From: Turritopsis dohrnii
Lineage: Eukaryota > Cnidaria > Hydrozoa > Anthoathecata > Oceaniidae
Reading direction: 5' to 3'
Length of the DNA: 64,000 bases
Assembly (NCBI GenBank): GCA_027922465.2
Contig: BQMF02000031.1
Span: forward strand, 1,302,001 to 1,366,000
The translations under genes were made by a program, and so were the position numbers. The notes beneath the pieces are model-generated. The model made no database searches. It worked only from the letters and a program-made list of their open reading frames with translations, and was not told where the DNA came from. Position 1 is the stretch's first letter. The number at the start of each line of letters is the position of its first letter. Of the stretch, positions 1 to 54,445 are shown in pieces.

Positions 1-1043
1 AAAGGTTGAAAGGTATAAGTCCAATAAAAATTGTTAAATAGACATTACCAAGCCACGCCCATTAGGAATATGTACCTTACATACCAAGACCCTGCAACCT
101 TGACCCCGTAACCCTGACCAAGACTGGAAAATGCACATCAGGAGAGGCTTGTTTGGACAAGAATCTTATTTGAACGATGTTACTCCACTAAAATTGTCAA
201 GTAGACATTGATGAGCCACACCCATTAGAATTATATACCTTGTAGACCCCGTAACCTGGACACAATTCTGAGTGTTAATTTGCTATCTTGTTATTTTGTT
301 ATCTTTCTTTTTATTATATACAATGCTAACTAGTAACATATATGCCACACCCCATGGACTTTCATATGACCTGTTTATGACCTGCCCCTACCACCAAGAC
401 CAAGGCTTCGATCCATGTCTCCATTATTTTGATTGTGACGCTTTACAACTAGACTCAGGCCGTAGTACCACTGAAGTGATATTTGTGTGATAAAACAAAG
501 TTCTATGTCACTGTTAAAGATTGCAAAACAGATGTCTAATAGCCCTACCCACATGAAATACATACAAGGCAAAGGCCCCAATACCAGGACACATGATGAA
601 ACCTGGGTTCTAACACCAAAATATTTAATTGTCCATAACTTATTGGTTATCAAGAACACAATAATGAACAGTTAGAATTATCTTTTTGTCAAACAATGCA
701 AAACTACAAGAACAATAACATTATTATAACTATAAGTCAGTGACCACTGATAGCAAGAAATGAAATTTAAAATGCTTGAGTTTGGATTATTTTCTTTCAA
801 AAATAAAAATGTCTCAAAGATGGAAATTAGAAAAATAAAAATAGTATATATATATATAATAAAGAAATATTCAGCTTCTTCTGTCACTGACTAATATCAA
901 TTTCTACAGGGATCGAAGATGTGAGTTTAAACGTTTTGACTGGTTCTTCTAGTGATGTTTTAGAGGGAAATAGCTAAAAAAAAAAGACACAGAAAAAACA
1001 AAAAAAAACCTTTTCATATAAAATAATACACGGCAATTGCTAT
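1..1043. other. Non-coding stretch with an imperfect direct repeat
   Basis: I see no convincing exon here; the short open frames lack splice context and family resemblance. Positions 27-66 and 190-229 are an imperfect direct repeat with a period of about 163 bp, both containing a GCCAC(G/A)CCCATTAG core. The rest is AT-rich with an (AT)n run near 846-860. It is either far intron 13 of ABCC10-like copy A or its flank. Confidence 0.45.
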
Positions 1044-1045
1044 TA

Positions 1046-1455
1046 CCTTAAGGGGATTTATTTTTGCGTGGACTAATTTTTGCGAGCCACGGTTTTAGAG
1101 CGTTTTGCGTGGATTTATTTTTGCGAGACAGAGCTTCTCAAGGAAAATAGTTCAATTTATTTTTGCGAATGTGAACAAAATGCAATGCGAGTATTTTATA
1201 ATTTATAGCTTAGTAGTAGCAGCGAAAATCACCATTTCCATATGCCTGCCACATTGCAGAGTCAATGGGTGCTTGATATAAGTACAAGGAAATAGTTAAT
1301 ATACGAAAGGTACACAGAGCCAAAAAATGAGCAAATAAAATCATAAAATTTTGCGAGGATTTTTTTTTGTGAATCGTTCATATCTTGACATTTTTTGTGG
1401 TCAAAATTCGAAAAAGTCAAAAAAATTAATCCACACAAAAAAAATCCCCTTAAGG
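1046..1455. mobile_element. MITE with CCTTAAGGGG termini and TA target duplication
   Basis: A 410-bp non-coding element bounded by inverted termini: CCTTAAGGGGATTTATTTTT at the left, and the reverse complement ending CCCCTTAAGG at the right. Both ends are flanked by TA (1044-1045 and 1456-1457), the target duplication typical of Tc1/mariner-type transposition. Subterminal TTTTTGCG words recur inside. No transposase is present, so it is a non-autonomous element; the superfamily rests only on the TA duplication. Confidence 0.75.
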
Positions 1456-1457
1456 TA

Positions 1458-3047
1458 GGCACAGTTTGTAAAGGTAAAATTTGCAGTATACTGACACTAA
1501 AGGAACAAAAGTATTTGTCCAGAAAAATGGAAACCAAAATAATAATTCACGGTATAATATATCCCCCTTCTCAAAATCTGAATGGGAAAAACACAAATTT
1601 CGTCGAACTCATTGTCATACTTTATTCAAAATTAGGTGCATTTTGAATATTATTGACTTCGTCAACTGTAAAAGAATGTTTCTATGACATCACTTCATTC
1701 ATTTCTTTGTTCTCTTACACAAATGACTTTTCCAACAAAAAGTTTTGGGTTTAAAAACTTGAATTCAAGGAAATTCTTAAGCAAGTCATTTTCCTGCTTG
1801 TCAGTTTATTTTTTGTATATACAAGATCATTTTTCTGTTGGAAAACTGAAGAAAGAGCAAGTCTTTTCTGATCAAGCCTGCTGCACTGCTGATGTTTACA
1901 ACTTTGAAATTCTCAAGTGACTCATGCTAAGCCAGATTTACATGTTTACCTGCAGCAGATGTGATCTGAAAGATTTTGGACTACATTTGGACTTTTTTTT
2001 AGGCATTTTCAAGAATAATTTTAAGAAAAGGGATATTTGAAATGTGTATACCTATTTCAAAATAAAGCAGCATCAAGTAAACTCGACTTACCACTTTCTA
2101 AAACCTTTTTCAGTCTTTAATCATCTCTTCAATATGTGTGCTGCAGTGCATTTTCAGAAGCTGGAAGAGGTCTGCCAGCAAAGACGGGGGTTTACAAAAA
2201 CATAAAAATGTAATTATGCGAGTAATGGCCAAATTTTATTTAACTTAAATTTATACTTAAATAACTTGAAAGACGATTTTTTGTCCTTCCATAGTTGAGG
2301 TGAGCCATTACTAAACAGTTCACAAATAACATATTTGGCAATCAAAACAAATTTGTATCGTGAATAACTTTTGTTGTCATGACTTTCCGATCATGGCTCA
2401 TTTGAATCCTAAATGTATAGGTACCTAACAAGCGCTAGGAACTGGAACTGCTGCTTTAACTGCTGTCAAAGGGCCCATAATTGAATTTTAAATTAGGCAC
2501 TTTTAAAATAATTTTTACGAGAATGTGACTTCGCACGCTACGCATCTCTCAGGCGGAGCTAGCTGGACACGGATTTTGTCACGTGACTGAACATCCTACT
2601 AAAAGTTTGTTAACATTTTCCAACACCCAGCCTAAATTTCATGCTGAAAACTTATTGCGCAATAACTTTTGGGGAAGGAGTGCAAGTTGTTTTTGTAAGC
2701 ATCCTAGGTTGAATTAGTTTGAACGTTGCTTAAAAGATGACTATTTTTCAATATTAAAGTTACTTAATTTGTTCCAAGCATTAATTGAAAAAATTTGTAT
2801 TTCCAGTTCGGAAAACCTTTGTTTAATATTTAAGTGCAACGCGTAGGACATATTGCAACCTAGTGTAACAACGTAACAATTTTAATAAATGTGCTCTAGA
2901 TATGTGTATGCTGCTGCATGATTTCAAAATTTTTTGTTGATAATTTATCTAAGATTCTGGAAGTACTGTTGCTTAACGTTTTGAGAAAATTTACTAGTGT
3001 TGCTATAAACGTGTTGCTTATAAAAAATATGTGTTCTGTTACGAAAG
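1458..3047. other. Non-coding sequence, distal end homologous to copy B intron 13
   Basis: No exon is recognisable. From about 2600 onward the sequence aligns with about 43110-43540 of copy B (shared words such as CCTAAATTTCATGCTG and TATTGCGCAATA), so this end is ABCC10-like intron sequence. Upstream of about 2600 I found no match to copy B intron 13, which may mark a duplication breakpoint. Confidence 0.5.
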
Positions 3048-21072
<18,025 letters not shown>

Positions 21073-21960
21073 ATTTGTTTTGATTTTTTTAGCATTTTTG
21101 TTTTCTATTTAATAATTTAACGTTCATCTTTTCTTATCTATATGGGGTAGAATTGTTCCTCAAATAAACATTTTTCAACGGAACCGTTCAAATCTACTTA
21201 GTATTTGTTCAATTTGATAGTATTTGTTTGGAACTGTTCCGCAAAGTACACCCGGTACACATCTTTTGTAGATCACGGTTACTACAGACTAGTGTCTTTA
21301 ATTCAAGCTTTGCGCAGCAGACGACAATAAGATAAAACTTTTCAACTATTATGACAGTTATGAGTGGTAGATGTTGCTATTTTATTGATGTGGAGGATTT
21401 TGTTTAAATGAATGAAATTCAAGATTATATTATTTTTGATAGGGTATATAAGGATATATTTTGGCATTTTCCTTGGAAACGTGCAAGATTAGTTTGTGTG
21501 AATCTATATATCATATATATTGTTTTTTAGGAATTGTAGTATAACAAGATTTGAATTGTTGTCATTATTTTCTCTTTTTCCAGGCTCGAAATGGTTTTCT
21601 GTATCACAAAAGCAACTTTATAATACAGTGTTGTGATCAAGTACATATAACAAGACATGTTGCATAAGATTTTGTTATTATCATATTATTTCAATGTTGA
21701 ACCAATGTTTGCAGAGTGCTCAATGGTAAGGTAAAAGACCAGAGCAAGATACATTAAAATATAAATTATCTTTCAAATCATAAAAACTAAAAAAAGTACA
21801 TAACTCTGAGTTTCGTGCTTGTGCACTCGTCAAATGTACAAGAATACTGTTAAAAAAATCCTACATCTAAAAATGTTGAAAAAAAAGCAATTAAAAATGA
21901 CGTAATCTGGAATCAATGGTTAAAATAATTGGTTAAAATAATTCAATTGTTGAAATAATT
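21073..21960 (+). other. 3' flank of copy A
   Basis: AT-rich 3' untranslated or intergenic DNA. AATAAA occurs at about 21161 as a possible polyadenylation signal. Homology to the flank of copy B continues to about 21640 and then stops. No gene is seen. Confidence 0.5.
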
Positions 21961-21964
21961 CAAG

Positions 21965-22557
21965 CTAGTCCGGAGGGACTGCTTTATAGTTTCTTAAAAT
22001 AAACTTGTTGCCATGGTGGCATTTTGAAATCAGTTCTGACCTTTTGTTGACTAAATCGAGCTTTGATGTTATGATGTGGTATTTTTCATTGAGGCAAAGG
22101 TCACATCGTTTCGATTCATTGTTATATGCACGGCCATGGTCGATAATTTCCCATGAGAGGGCTGGCGATATCTTTTTGTCCTGCAGGTTCCAGACATGGT
22201 TGGCGAGCTCGGAGGATTTTCTTTTCTCCTCATTTCTGAACGTGTGACAATGACCATACCATCGGTTTTTGAAAGTATTAGCTGTCAACCCAATGTAGTG
22301 CTTTCCTGCGTCATTATTCGATACTTGTATCTTGCATTTGTAAATTACTTCTTTATCAAGACAATTTCCATTCAACGGACAATTGTTCTTTTTTTGGCAC
22401 TTACACTTTTTCTCGTTTTTAGCAACAGGTGTCGTGTCTTTTTTGTTCAATATCTTTTTGTTGTGGCCGGATATGATACTCGACATGTTGGGGAGGCAGC
22501 TGTAACTGACTTTTAAGTTATTTCTATTGAAGAGCTTGTGAAACCTATGAAACCTTG
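21965..22557 (-). pseudogene. Penelope-like element GIY-YIG endonuclease fragment
   Basis: Minus-strand frame of about 195 codons resembling the C-terminal endonuclease of Penelope-like retroelements. It has a Cys-rich prefix (CKCQKKNNCPLNGNC), the GIY-equivalent VIYKCKIQ, then KHYIGLTANTFKNRWYGH with the YIG, the Arg and the His, followed by the Glu-bearing SWEIIDHG. A CDLCLNEKY box and LVNKRSELISKCHH follow. The RT domain expected upstream is absent: the frame instead runs into the inverted copy of the same gene, adding about 58 unrelated N-terminal residues. It is a relic with the domain itself still open. Confidence 0.8.
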
Positions 22558-22752
22558 AAATTGTCTTGATAAAAAAGTAATTTACAAATGCAAGATACAA
22601 GTATCGAATAATGACGCAGGAAAGCACTACATTGGGTTGACAGCTAATACTTTCAAAAACCGATAGTATGGTCATTGTCACACGTTCAGAAATGAGGAGA
22701 AAAGAAAATCCTCTGAGCTCGCCAACCATGTCTGGAACCTGCAGGACAAAAA
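22172..22752. repeat. Inverted duplication of Penelope-like endonuclease sequence
   Basis: Arms 22172-22368 and 22558-22752 are near-identical reverse complements, with a 189-bp spacer. The right arm carries the YIG-containing part of the endonuclease in the opposite orientation. Head-to-head partial copies are a known habit of Penelope-like elements. Confidence 0.85.
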
Positions 22753-23139
22753 TTTATATTTTAATATTATCATATTATATCAAAACTTCGAAAGCAATTA
22801 CAACACATTTGGAGAAAATAATGAAAATTAGCACCTTAGATTTTCGTTAACTGGTACACATAAAATTTTTATATAGTGCTTATGTCAAGCGTATATGGAA
22901 GACATATAGTTCATGATTGAAGGACGTTCAAGGGATCCATCATAATTTTAGATAGAGTGATAAACAATGAATATATCGCTGTTTGTTTTGTCATCATTGA
23001 CAGGTTTTTCAGTATGAACTTATAGAAGCTTTTTAGACTTTCTGTATGAAATTAGCTATATAATGTCTCTTCTTCCAGTTTCATCGAAAAGCGTTATAAG
23101 CTGTAAATAACTTCCCATTACATATTTTTGAGATTTATA
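22753..23139. other. Non-coding intergenic stretch
   Basis: AT-rich DNA without recognised genes or repeats, between the Penelope-like relic and the SINE. Confidence 0.4.
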
Positions 23140-23396
23140 TTATTTATTTAATTATTGTTATGGTATTGTTTTACTTCGCTAGTTTCACTCAGTTGCTACT
23201 GAATCTGCTTTCCAGGAGGGGCTACGGCTTAGGTTGGAGGCTCCGAAGTGAAGGGCCTGTGCTCTTCTGGATGATCTCCTGCAACACCTGATGCATCATC
23301 TACCCAATTTACCTCACATGGCATGGGTCGACCCGGCGCTATAGTACATTTACTCGCATATGGTGAATCGCCGCCAAGGGGAATTGAACCCCGATA
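23140..23396 (-). mobile_element. tRNA-derived SINE (family 2), 5'-truncated
   Basis: Reverse-orientation copy of the SINE at 38317-38649. The shared body includes the complements of CAACTGAGTGAGGC, GGAAAGCAG and GGGTCGACCC. On the minus strand it starts at the B box (GGGTTCAATTCCCC) and lacks the A box, so it is 5' truncated. It ends in an AATA/AATTAA-rich tail near 23140. Confidence 0.85.
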
Positions 23397-23846
23397 GTGC
23401 ATCAGAAGCATACTAGATGTTTGTAGGGACATAAAAAGAGGCAAAAGAAATGATGCAAATATTACTACAAACTTACTTTATTTAATGCTTGAGTGTTGCG
23501 GATTTGTGGTATTTCGTCATTGGCATTGTAACATCTTGATAATACTACTACTTACATTTTATGGTTATACAGGGGACAATATTAATCAAAATTACTAATC
23601 CCTAGCACAACAGACAAAGTCAGTACTGAAAAAACGGTTTAGAAGAAAGTAGAATGCATCGATCATGTACGACGGAAACAGCTCTAGCAAGCTTTGGCTG
23701 TTGACCTCCCAGTAAACCCCTGCGTCCATACTTTGTCAACAAGCAAGAACCTTGAGTGTAAATCGATAACCTTGAGAAGCAAACTGTATTCATGTCATAT
23801 GTGTATGTTCTAAAATGTCTATTCTTCAACCAAACATTCAATCAAC
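23397..23846. other. Non-coding intergenic stretch
   Basis: No gene or clear repeat is seen between the SINE and the following MITE. Confidence 0.4.
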
Positions 23847-23848
23847 TA

Positions 23849-24373
23849 CTTTAAGGGCAGAAAGATTCACGGGCAGAAACTTTCACGATTTTTGCCTTTT
23901 TTCGCGAAAGTTTCTGCCAGGTAAGAAAGTAAAATCGAAATTCGCAAAAGTTTTTTTCGTGAAAAGTCAAGTTTTTCTAAAATTCATGAAAGTTTTTTCA
24001 AAAACAAAAAATTCTTAAATAACAAGAAATCCAAGAACGGAGTGGTTTTAGTTAATTTTTTGGGATGTCCTGAGATACAAACGCTCTAAAATGACAATCT
24101 ATACTTATTTCAATTTACATTTCAATAGTTTTTTTGCAAGAAAGTTAATAATTTTTAAAATAATTCAAAAAAATTTTCTTCATTCATTGTCATTCGCGAA
24201 ATGTTTTCCCCCTAAAGTAAAATTTTTGGAGGATTTGCGAAAGTTTTATCAGTAAGATTTGTTCTAAAATTGTTATTCGCGAATATTAAATTCGCGAAAT
24301 TTCGCGATTTTCCATCCTCGCGAAACTTTCTGCCCGCGAAACTTTCTGCCCGCGAAACTTTCTGCCCTTAAAG
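23849..24373. mobile_element. MITE with CTTTAAGGGCAGAAA termini and TA target duplication
   Basis: A 525-bp non-coding element with inverted ends: CTTTAAGGGCAGAAA at the left, its complement TTTCTGCCCTTAAAG at the right, flanked by TA at 23847-23848 and 24374-24375. The terminal motif is repeated inward (CGGGCAGAAACTTTC; CGCGAAACTTTCTGCCC twice). Internal TTCGCGAAA words are frequent. The end sequence resembles the MITE at 1046-1455, suggesting related mobilising transposases. Confidence 0.8.
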
Positions 24374-24375
24374 TA

Positions 24376-24763
24376 TGACAAAGTCAACGGTGATCTCGAA
24401 TGTCACGTGAATAAGATGAAATACAATTTAATCAGATTAGAAATTTTCGAGCATTCTAATATGAAATCAAGGACTTCATCCTTCCATGCGTTCTGGCAAC
24501 ACACAATAGTACACTCAATGTTGTAAAAGGAAACATAAATCAGTATGACCTACCAAAAGTTCTTCCAAATATATTGAAACTATGCCTTTCCTGCTTTGAG
24601 CATTAGTGGCAGCAAGAAGATGCACATGACATCCTTATTATACCAAACTGGCCGACCCAAAACTGCTAACGATTGAAGTTTTACGGCAAAAATGCCACTC
24701 ATCTTTTGGAGAAAATACTTAATGTATCAGAATAACAAAGTAAAGGTCAAACATGACATTTAC
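24376..24763. other. Non-coding intergenic stretch
   Basis: No gene, RNA or repeat recognised. Confidence 0.4.
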
Positions 24764-24791
24764 TGCAAGAAATTCTGCCACGGTAAAGAAT

Positions 24792-24980
24792 AAGACTCAC
24801 GATAAAAGAAAAAAGACACACGGTAAAAGAAAAAAGACACACGGTAAAAGAAAAAAGACACACGGTAAAAGAAAAAAGACACACGATAAAAGAAAAAAGA
24901 CACACGGTAAAAGAAAAAAGACACACGGTAAAAGAAAAAAGACACACGGTAAAAGAAAAAAGACACACGGTAGAAGAATA
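24792..24980 (+). repeat. 21-bp minisatellite, about 8-9 units
   Basis: Tandem units of ACACGGTAAAAGAAAAAAG plus two bases, nearly identical, with one G-to-A variant (CGATAAAAG) in the middle and at the left edge. The 21-bp period is a multiple of three, so several frames stay open on both strands (for example THGKRKK repeats). I regard these as chance frames. Confidence 0.9.
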
Positions 24981-25439
24981 ACATTCGTGATAAAAGAAAA
25001 AAGGTCATGAAAGAAAAAATGAATTATGAAAACAATGTTATTTCACTAATCTCGCATTTCACTGGAACCCAGGTCGACAGCAGATGAAGCGAATTCGGTA
25101 CTTTGTCTCATATGGTACAAGTGATGATCTCAATTGGGTTGTTTGGTGCCATAAAACTAGAAATCTATTATTAGGGGACGGCAAGACGAAATTAAGCGTG
25201 AAAGGGCAAGGGACAAAAGGGAATTGGAAAAGTCATCCGTGTTTACAAAATTTTACAATAAAGAAATTGAGACCGAAAAAAGCTCTTCAAAATATCAAAC
25301 ATGAGTTCTAGGAAATCAAGCCCAATGAAGCCAATAACCTTTTAGCCTTAGAACTTGAGGCTGACCTGGTTAAATGGACCTTGAAAATGGACAGTGCCAG
25401 GTGCACACAACGCACACATAATCCACATAGCAATAGTTC

Positions 25440-25970
25440 ATTCAGATATTTCAGCATGGACCTAATTGAGTAAAAAAGTAATTGATGCTGTTTGTTTTAT
25501 CCTCCATTCCAACAATGCAAACACAGAGGTTAGGTTCTAGCTGAAACTGTTGAAATTTCGGAGAAGTTCGGAGGTGCTTTTCCTCTTCGCCAGCTCTTGA
25601 ATAACTTAATAAAACCAAATACATAGTGGTCTTCAAGCCTGGTCATAAATCTGATATCCAAATGTTTCAATTCCAAGGACCTATTTGCAGCCGTCAAAGC
25701 TAACAACATTGTTGTTTTAAAAGCAAGATTCTTGTTTTACATCCCATATAAATTCATACGTTGGCTGGGGAAGTCTTTTATTAAATATACCAGCCATTAA
25801 TTAGGTTACCCTGGGGTGTTGTCTTACTGGTAATCCTTCAATGTGTTGGTGATATGCCGAAATGGCTGACCTGCGGTTATTGACAGTTCCTGTAGGCATT
25901 TCCATCCTCAAATAAGACTGCCAAAAGGTCCAGAACATAATTTAGAGAATACTGAAATGGTCAAGCTGTC
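25440..25970 (-). pseudogene. Degenerate DIRS tyrosine-recombinase fragment
   Basis: Minus-strand relic similar to the recombinase at 12330-13316. At 25815-25965 it encodes, across a frameshift, residues like NYVLDLLAVLFEDG and then SAISAYHQHIEG and RQHPRV, matching NFVLNFLAELFEAG, SAISAYHSHIDG and GQHPNV of the intact copy. Weaker similarity continues toward 25440 (a QLLFYSI segment). Stops and shifts make it non-functional. It belongs to a different, older DIRS copy. Confidence 0.65.
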
Positions 25971-26113
25971 TTGAAGCATACTACTTTCTTTTGCCGCGGG
26001 CTCTACTTTCTTTTGCAGTGAACTATTTTCTTCTGCCGTGAGTCTGTGCTTCTTTTTCCGTCCGTGTGTCTTTTTCTTTTACCGTAACTTTTTTTCTGTT
26101 GCCGTGAGTTTTC

Positions 26114-26206
26114 AACCTCGAGAACTCAGGGTTTCTTGCCTTTTCGATTATACGGATTATACGGATCCCGTATATCGAAAAGGCAAGAAACTCTGGGTTC
26201 GAGGTT
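26114..26206. repeat. Near-perfect palindrome with 40-bp arms
   Basis: Arms 26114-26153 and 26168-26206 are reverse complements (left arm contains AGGGTTTCTTGCCTTTTCGA, right arm TCGAAAAGGCAAGAAAC), with a spacer of about 14 bp. It sits inside the degenerate minisatellite edge of the foldback composite and could form a cruciform or hairpin. Confidence 0.85.
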
Positions 26207-26241
26207 GGTGAGTTTTTTCTTTTACCGTGGCAGTAATGGGC

Positions 26242-26721
26242 CACCGAAGTGCCTTCGGGTAAATATTTCGCCGACGATTAAAACAAGACAATGAAAACAT
26301 ATTCACATGTCATTCGGTAAAATAACTTCATTCATAATGGCAGAACAAACATAAACATGAGACCGATGGATATACTTTACTTTCTGTCTCGAATTTTTTG
26401 GATATTTCCTCAAATTTCAACTCTGATTCTATGATGATGATGATGCGATGCAATGAAAGTTGTCCGTCATATTTATTCATGTATACTCGATGTAACGGAA
26501 CTGTCAATATGTAAAATGCTGTGCTGTGACACGTACTTTTCCACTCAGAAACATTGACATTGAGTGCGAAATACATTTACACGACCACCCAATTTTGTGA
26601 TTAATCCATCTCCTAGTCAATCTTTGACATATCTTAACATATCTAACCCTTGAAAATTGTGCACTTAATATTTTAAGCACACAAGACAGAGCAGAACATA
26701 CGAATTGTAGAGTTTATATAT
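26242..26721. other. Non-coding upstream of copy B
   Basis: No gene recognised. The region contains a GATGATGATGATG microsatellite-like stretch near 26431. Confidence 0.4.
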
Positions 26722-27043
26722 GGCTGTTTGAGGGAAAATCATCATAACAAGTGATAATTTCTGATAAATTTATCAGTAAATTACTGATTAGAAAACCATA
26801 GATTTAATCAGTAATTCGTTCGATGAATCAGTAATTACTGATAAAATAATCGGTAAATACTGATAAATAATCAATACTATACTGATTCATCGAACAAATT
26901 ACTACTGATAAACCGAACAAATTGCTGATAAATCGAACAAATTACTGATTATTTATCAGTCTGATTATTACTGATAAATTTCTGATAAATTACTGATTAA
27001 TTTATCAGCAATATCACTTGTTATGATTTTCCATCAAACCGTC
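26722..27043. repeat. Foldback repeat upstream of the copy B start codon
   Basis: Inverted termini of about 30-35 bp: AAAATCATCATAACAAGTGATA near 26736, and its complement with one 3-bp difference near 27010-27031. The interior is a dense run of ACTGATAAAT-like words in both orientations. It ends about 270 bp before the copy B ATG, so it lies in the likely promoter region. A MITE origin is plausible, but I could not fix a target duplication. Confidence 0.6.
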
Positions 27044-27313
27044 ACATGCATGCCGCAAATTTCTGCGTTCTTTATACTATATTTCACGGGGCCCTGGGGG
27101 AATTTTTTATGGAACCTATAACTGGTTTGTACAATTTTTTGTTCATCATCTTTATTTTGAAACATAAGTAAGTAAGTGCATGTTCCAATCAATGTTGTCA
27201 TACTATGTGCGCAATGTTGCAGAAGAAATAAGCGTTTTGTGACCCTACTATACCCTACTATATTACTGTTTTTGACATGTTTAACTGTTTATTCTTCAGA
27301 TTTCTAAAGAATT

Positions 27314-53081
<25,768 letters not shown>

Positions 53082-53410
53082 ATTTATTTGAACTGTTTTA
53101 AATTTTTTGTTTTGTATTTATTAGTTTATTGTTTCCCCTTAATCTTTTTTTATTTATGTGGCGCAGAGTTATTCCTCAAATGAATGTTTTTAAAGGGAAC
53201 CGTTAAATTCTGTTTGTGTATTGTGTTTCAGGGTTGTACACTTTCATTTATCGAAAACTGTCGGTCTCGGACATTTTTCCACCTATTGTCATTTCATGTC
53301 TAATAGCATTTGTTTCGAAGTGTTCCACAAATTACACCCGAAACATTTATTGTTTGGATCACAGTCACTACAGTCTATTGTCTTTACTTCAAACGACAAT
53401 AAAGTATATA

Positions 53411-53609
53411 CAGTGTGTTTCATAGTGTTGGAAACGGAAAATTTAATTACATTTTTCCAAGACATTTTCCTTTATTTTTGAAAAAACACTTTTTCATTTT
53501 TCACAAAAATATCCTAGCCGAAAGAACTTGAAAGTGACTTTCCATCGATATATTCATTTAAAAAAAAACAGCTTTAAATTTCCCGTTTCCAGCACTATGA
53601 AACACACTG
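53411..53609. mobile_element. 199-bp MITE with CAGTGTGTTTCATAGTG ends, copy B only
   Basis: Inverted termini: CAGTGTGTTTCATAGTGTTG at the left and its near complement at the right end (53574-53609), differing by one base (CAGTGTGTTTCATAGTGCTG), both followed inward by GAAACGG. The homologous flank of copy A (about 21322-21340) has no such insertion, so it arrived after the duplication. The flanks are TATA at the left and AATA at the right, so the target duplication is uncertain. Confidence 0.75.
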
Positions 53610-53890
53610 AATAACACGAAATTATTATCTATAATGACACGAGTGGTTGATGTGTTGTGACTGTCATGTGATGCGTTGGGATTTTATGCACGTGTAGGAT
53701 TTTGATTTAAATGAATGAAATTCAAGATTATATAATTTTTGATACCAAATATTTATAACAATATTTTATGAAAGTTCAATTTAATAACTTATCGCTATAT
53801 TTCCAACACCGGCCATTTTCTTTCCTCAAATTACCATGTAGCAAACAACCGACTTTCTGTAAAAATGACATACGTCAACTGAAATTCCAA

Positions 53891-54175
53891 TACGGATTAG
53901 GTATTCTCTCTAATTAGTGCCCTTCTCTAATTAGCGCCCCCTCTAGTTAAAAATATTTTCATAAGCGCACCAGCGTTTACTAGAGTGTTAAGTCACTCAG
54001 AAATTAATAAGCGCCCGGGCGGTAATTAAAACATTGATCATAAAGAGAAAATTCTGTAAACGAAATACTATATTTTTGTGATGTCTAAATGTTATCTTAT
54101 TTCATTGCCATAAATAATTTCAAAAAAAAGATTATAAGCGTCCGGAGCGCTTTTTAAGAGAGAAAACGGTATGTT
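53891..54175. repeat. GCGCCC-rich foldback insertion, copy B flank only
   Basis: The left end GGTATTCTCTCTAATTAG and the right end, complement of GAGAGAAAACGGTA, form imperfect termini flanked by TA. AGCGCCC words occur in both orientations. The copy A flank lacks the segment. Confidence 0.5.
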
Positions 54176-54445
54176 TCCTTGGCAACGCGTGAGTTTAGTT
54201 TGTTTGAATTTGTATTTTAGGAATTGTATAATAGAAAGATTAGAACTGTTGTCATCATTTTCTGTTTCTCCTCACTCAAAATTGTTTTCTGAATCACAAA
54301 AGCAACTTTAGACTTACAGTCAAGTACATGAAGCGCGATCTATTTTCCATCAGTTATAAACATGAACAAGAAGCCGCTCGGCTTGAAGACTTCAGGACAT
54401 ACCACAACGATACATATCTAGTCTCAAAAATACAACGTTTCCGAA

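Larger units (their letters stand above)
24764..26241. mobile_element. Foldback composite element with minisatellite termini
   Basis: The left end (CTGCCACGGTAAAGAA near 24776) and the right end (complement of CTGCCACGGTAAAAGAA near 26222) are inverted copies. Both lead into GGTAAAAGAAAAAA-type repeats: a regular array at the left and a degenerate one, reverse oriented, at about 25980-26110. Between them lies a relic of a DIRS recombinase. This resembles a foldback element with repetitive inverted termini that has enclosed other DNA; no transposase is visible. Confidence 0.55.

Noticed and set aside
21965..22729. 254-residue single protein
   Set aside because: The first 58 residues are antisense of the inverted arm; only the remaining part is the Penelope-like endonuclease.
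24753..25010. Lys-rich THGKRKK repeat protein
   Set aside because: It comes from a 21-bp minisatellite whose period is a multiple of three; opposite-strand frames are equally open and there is no gene context.
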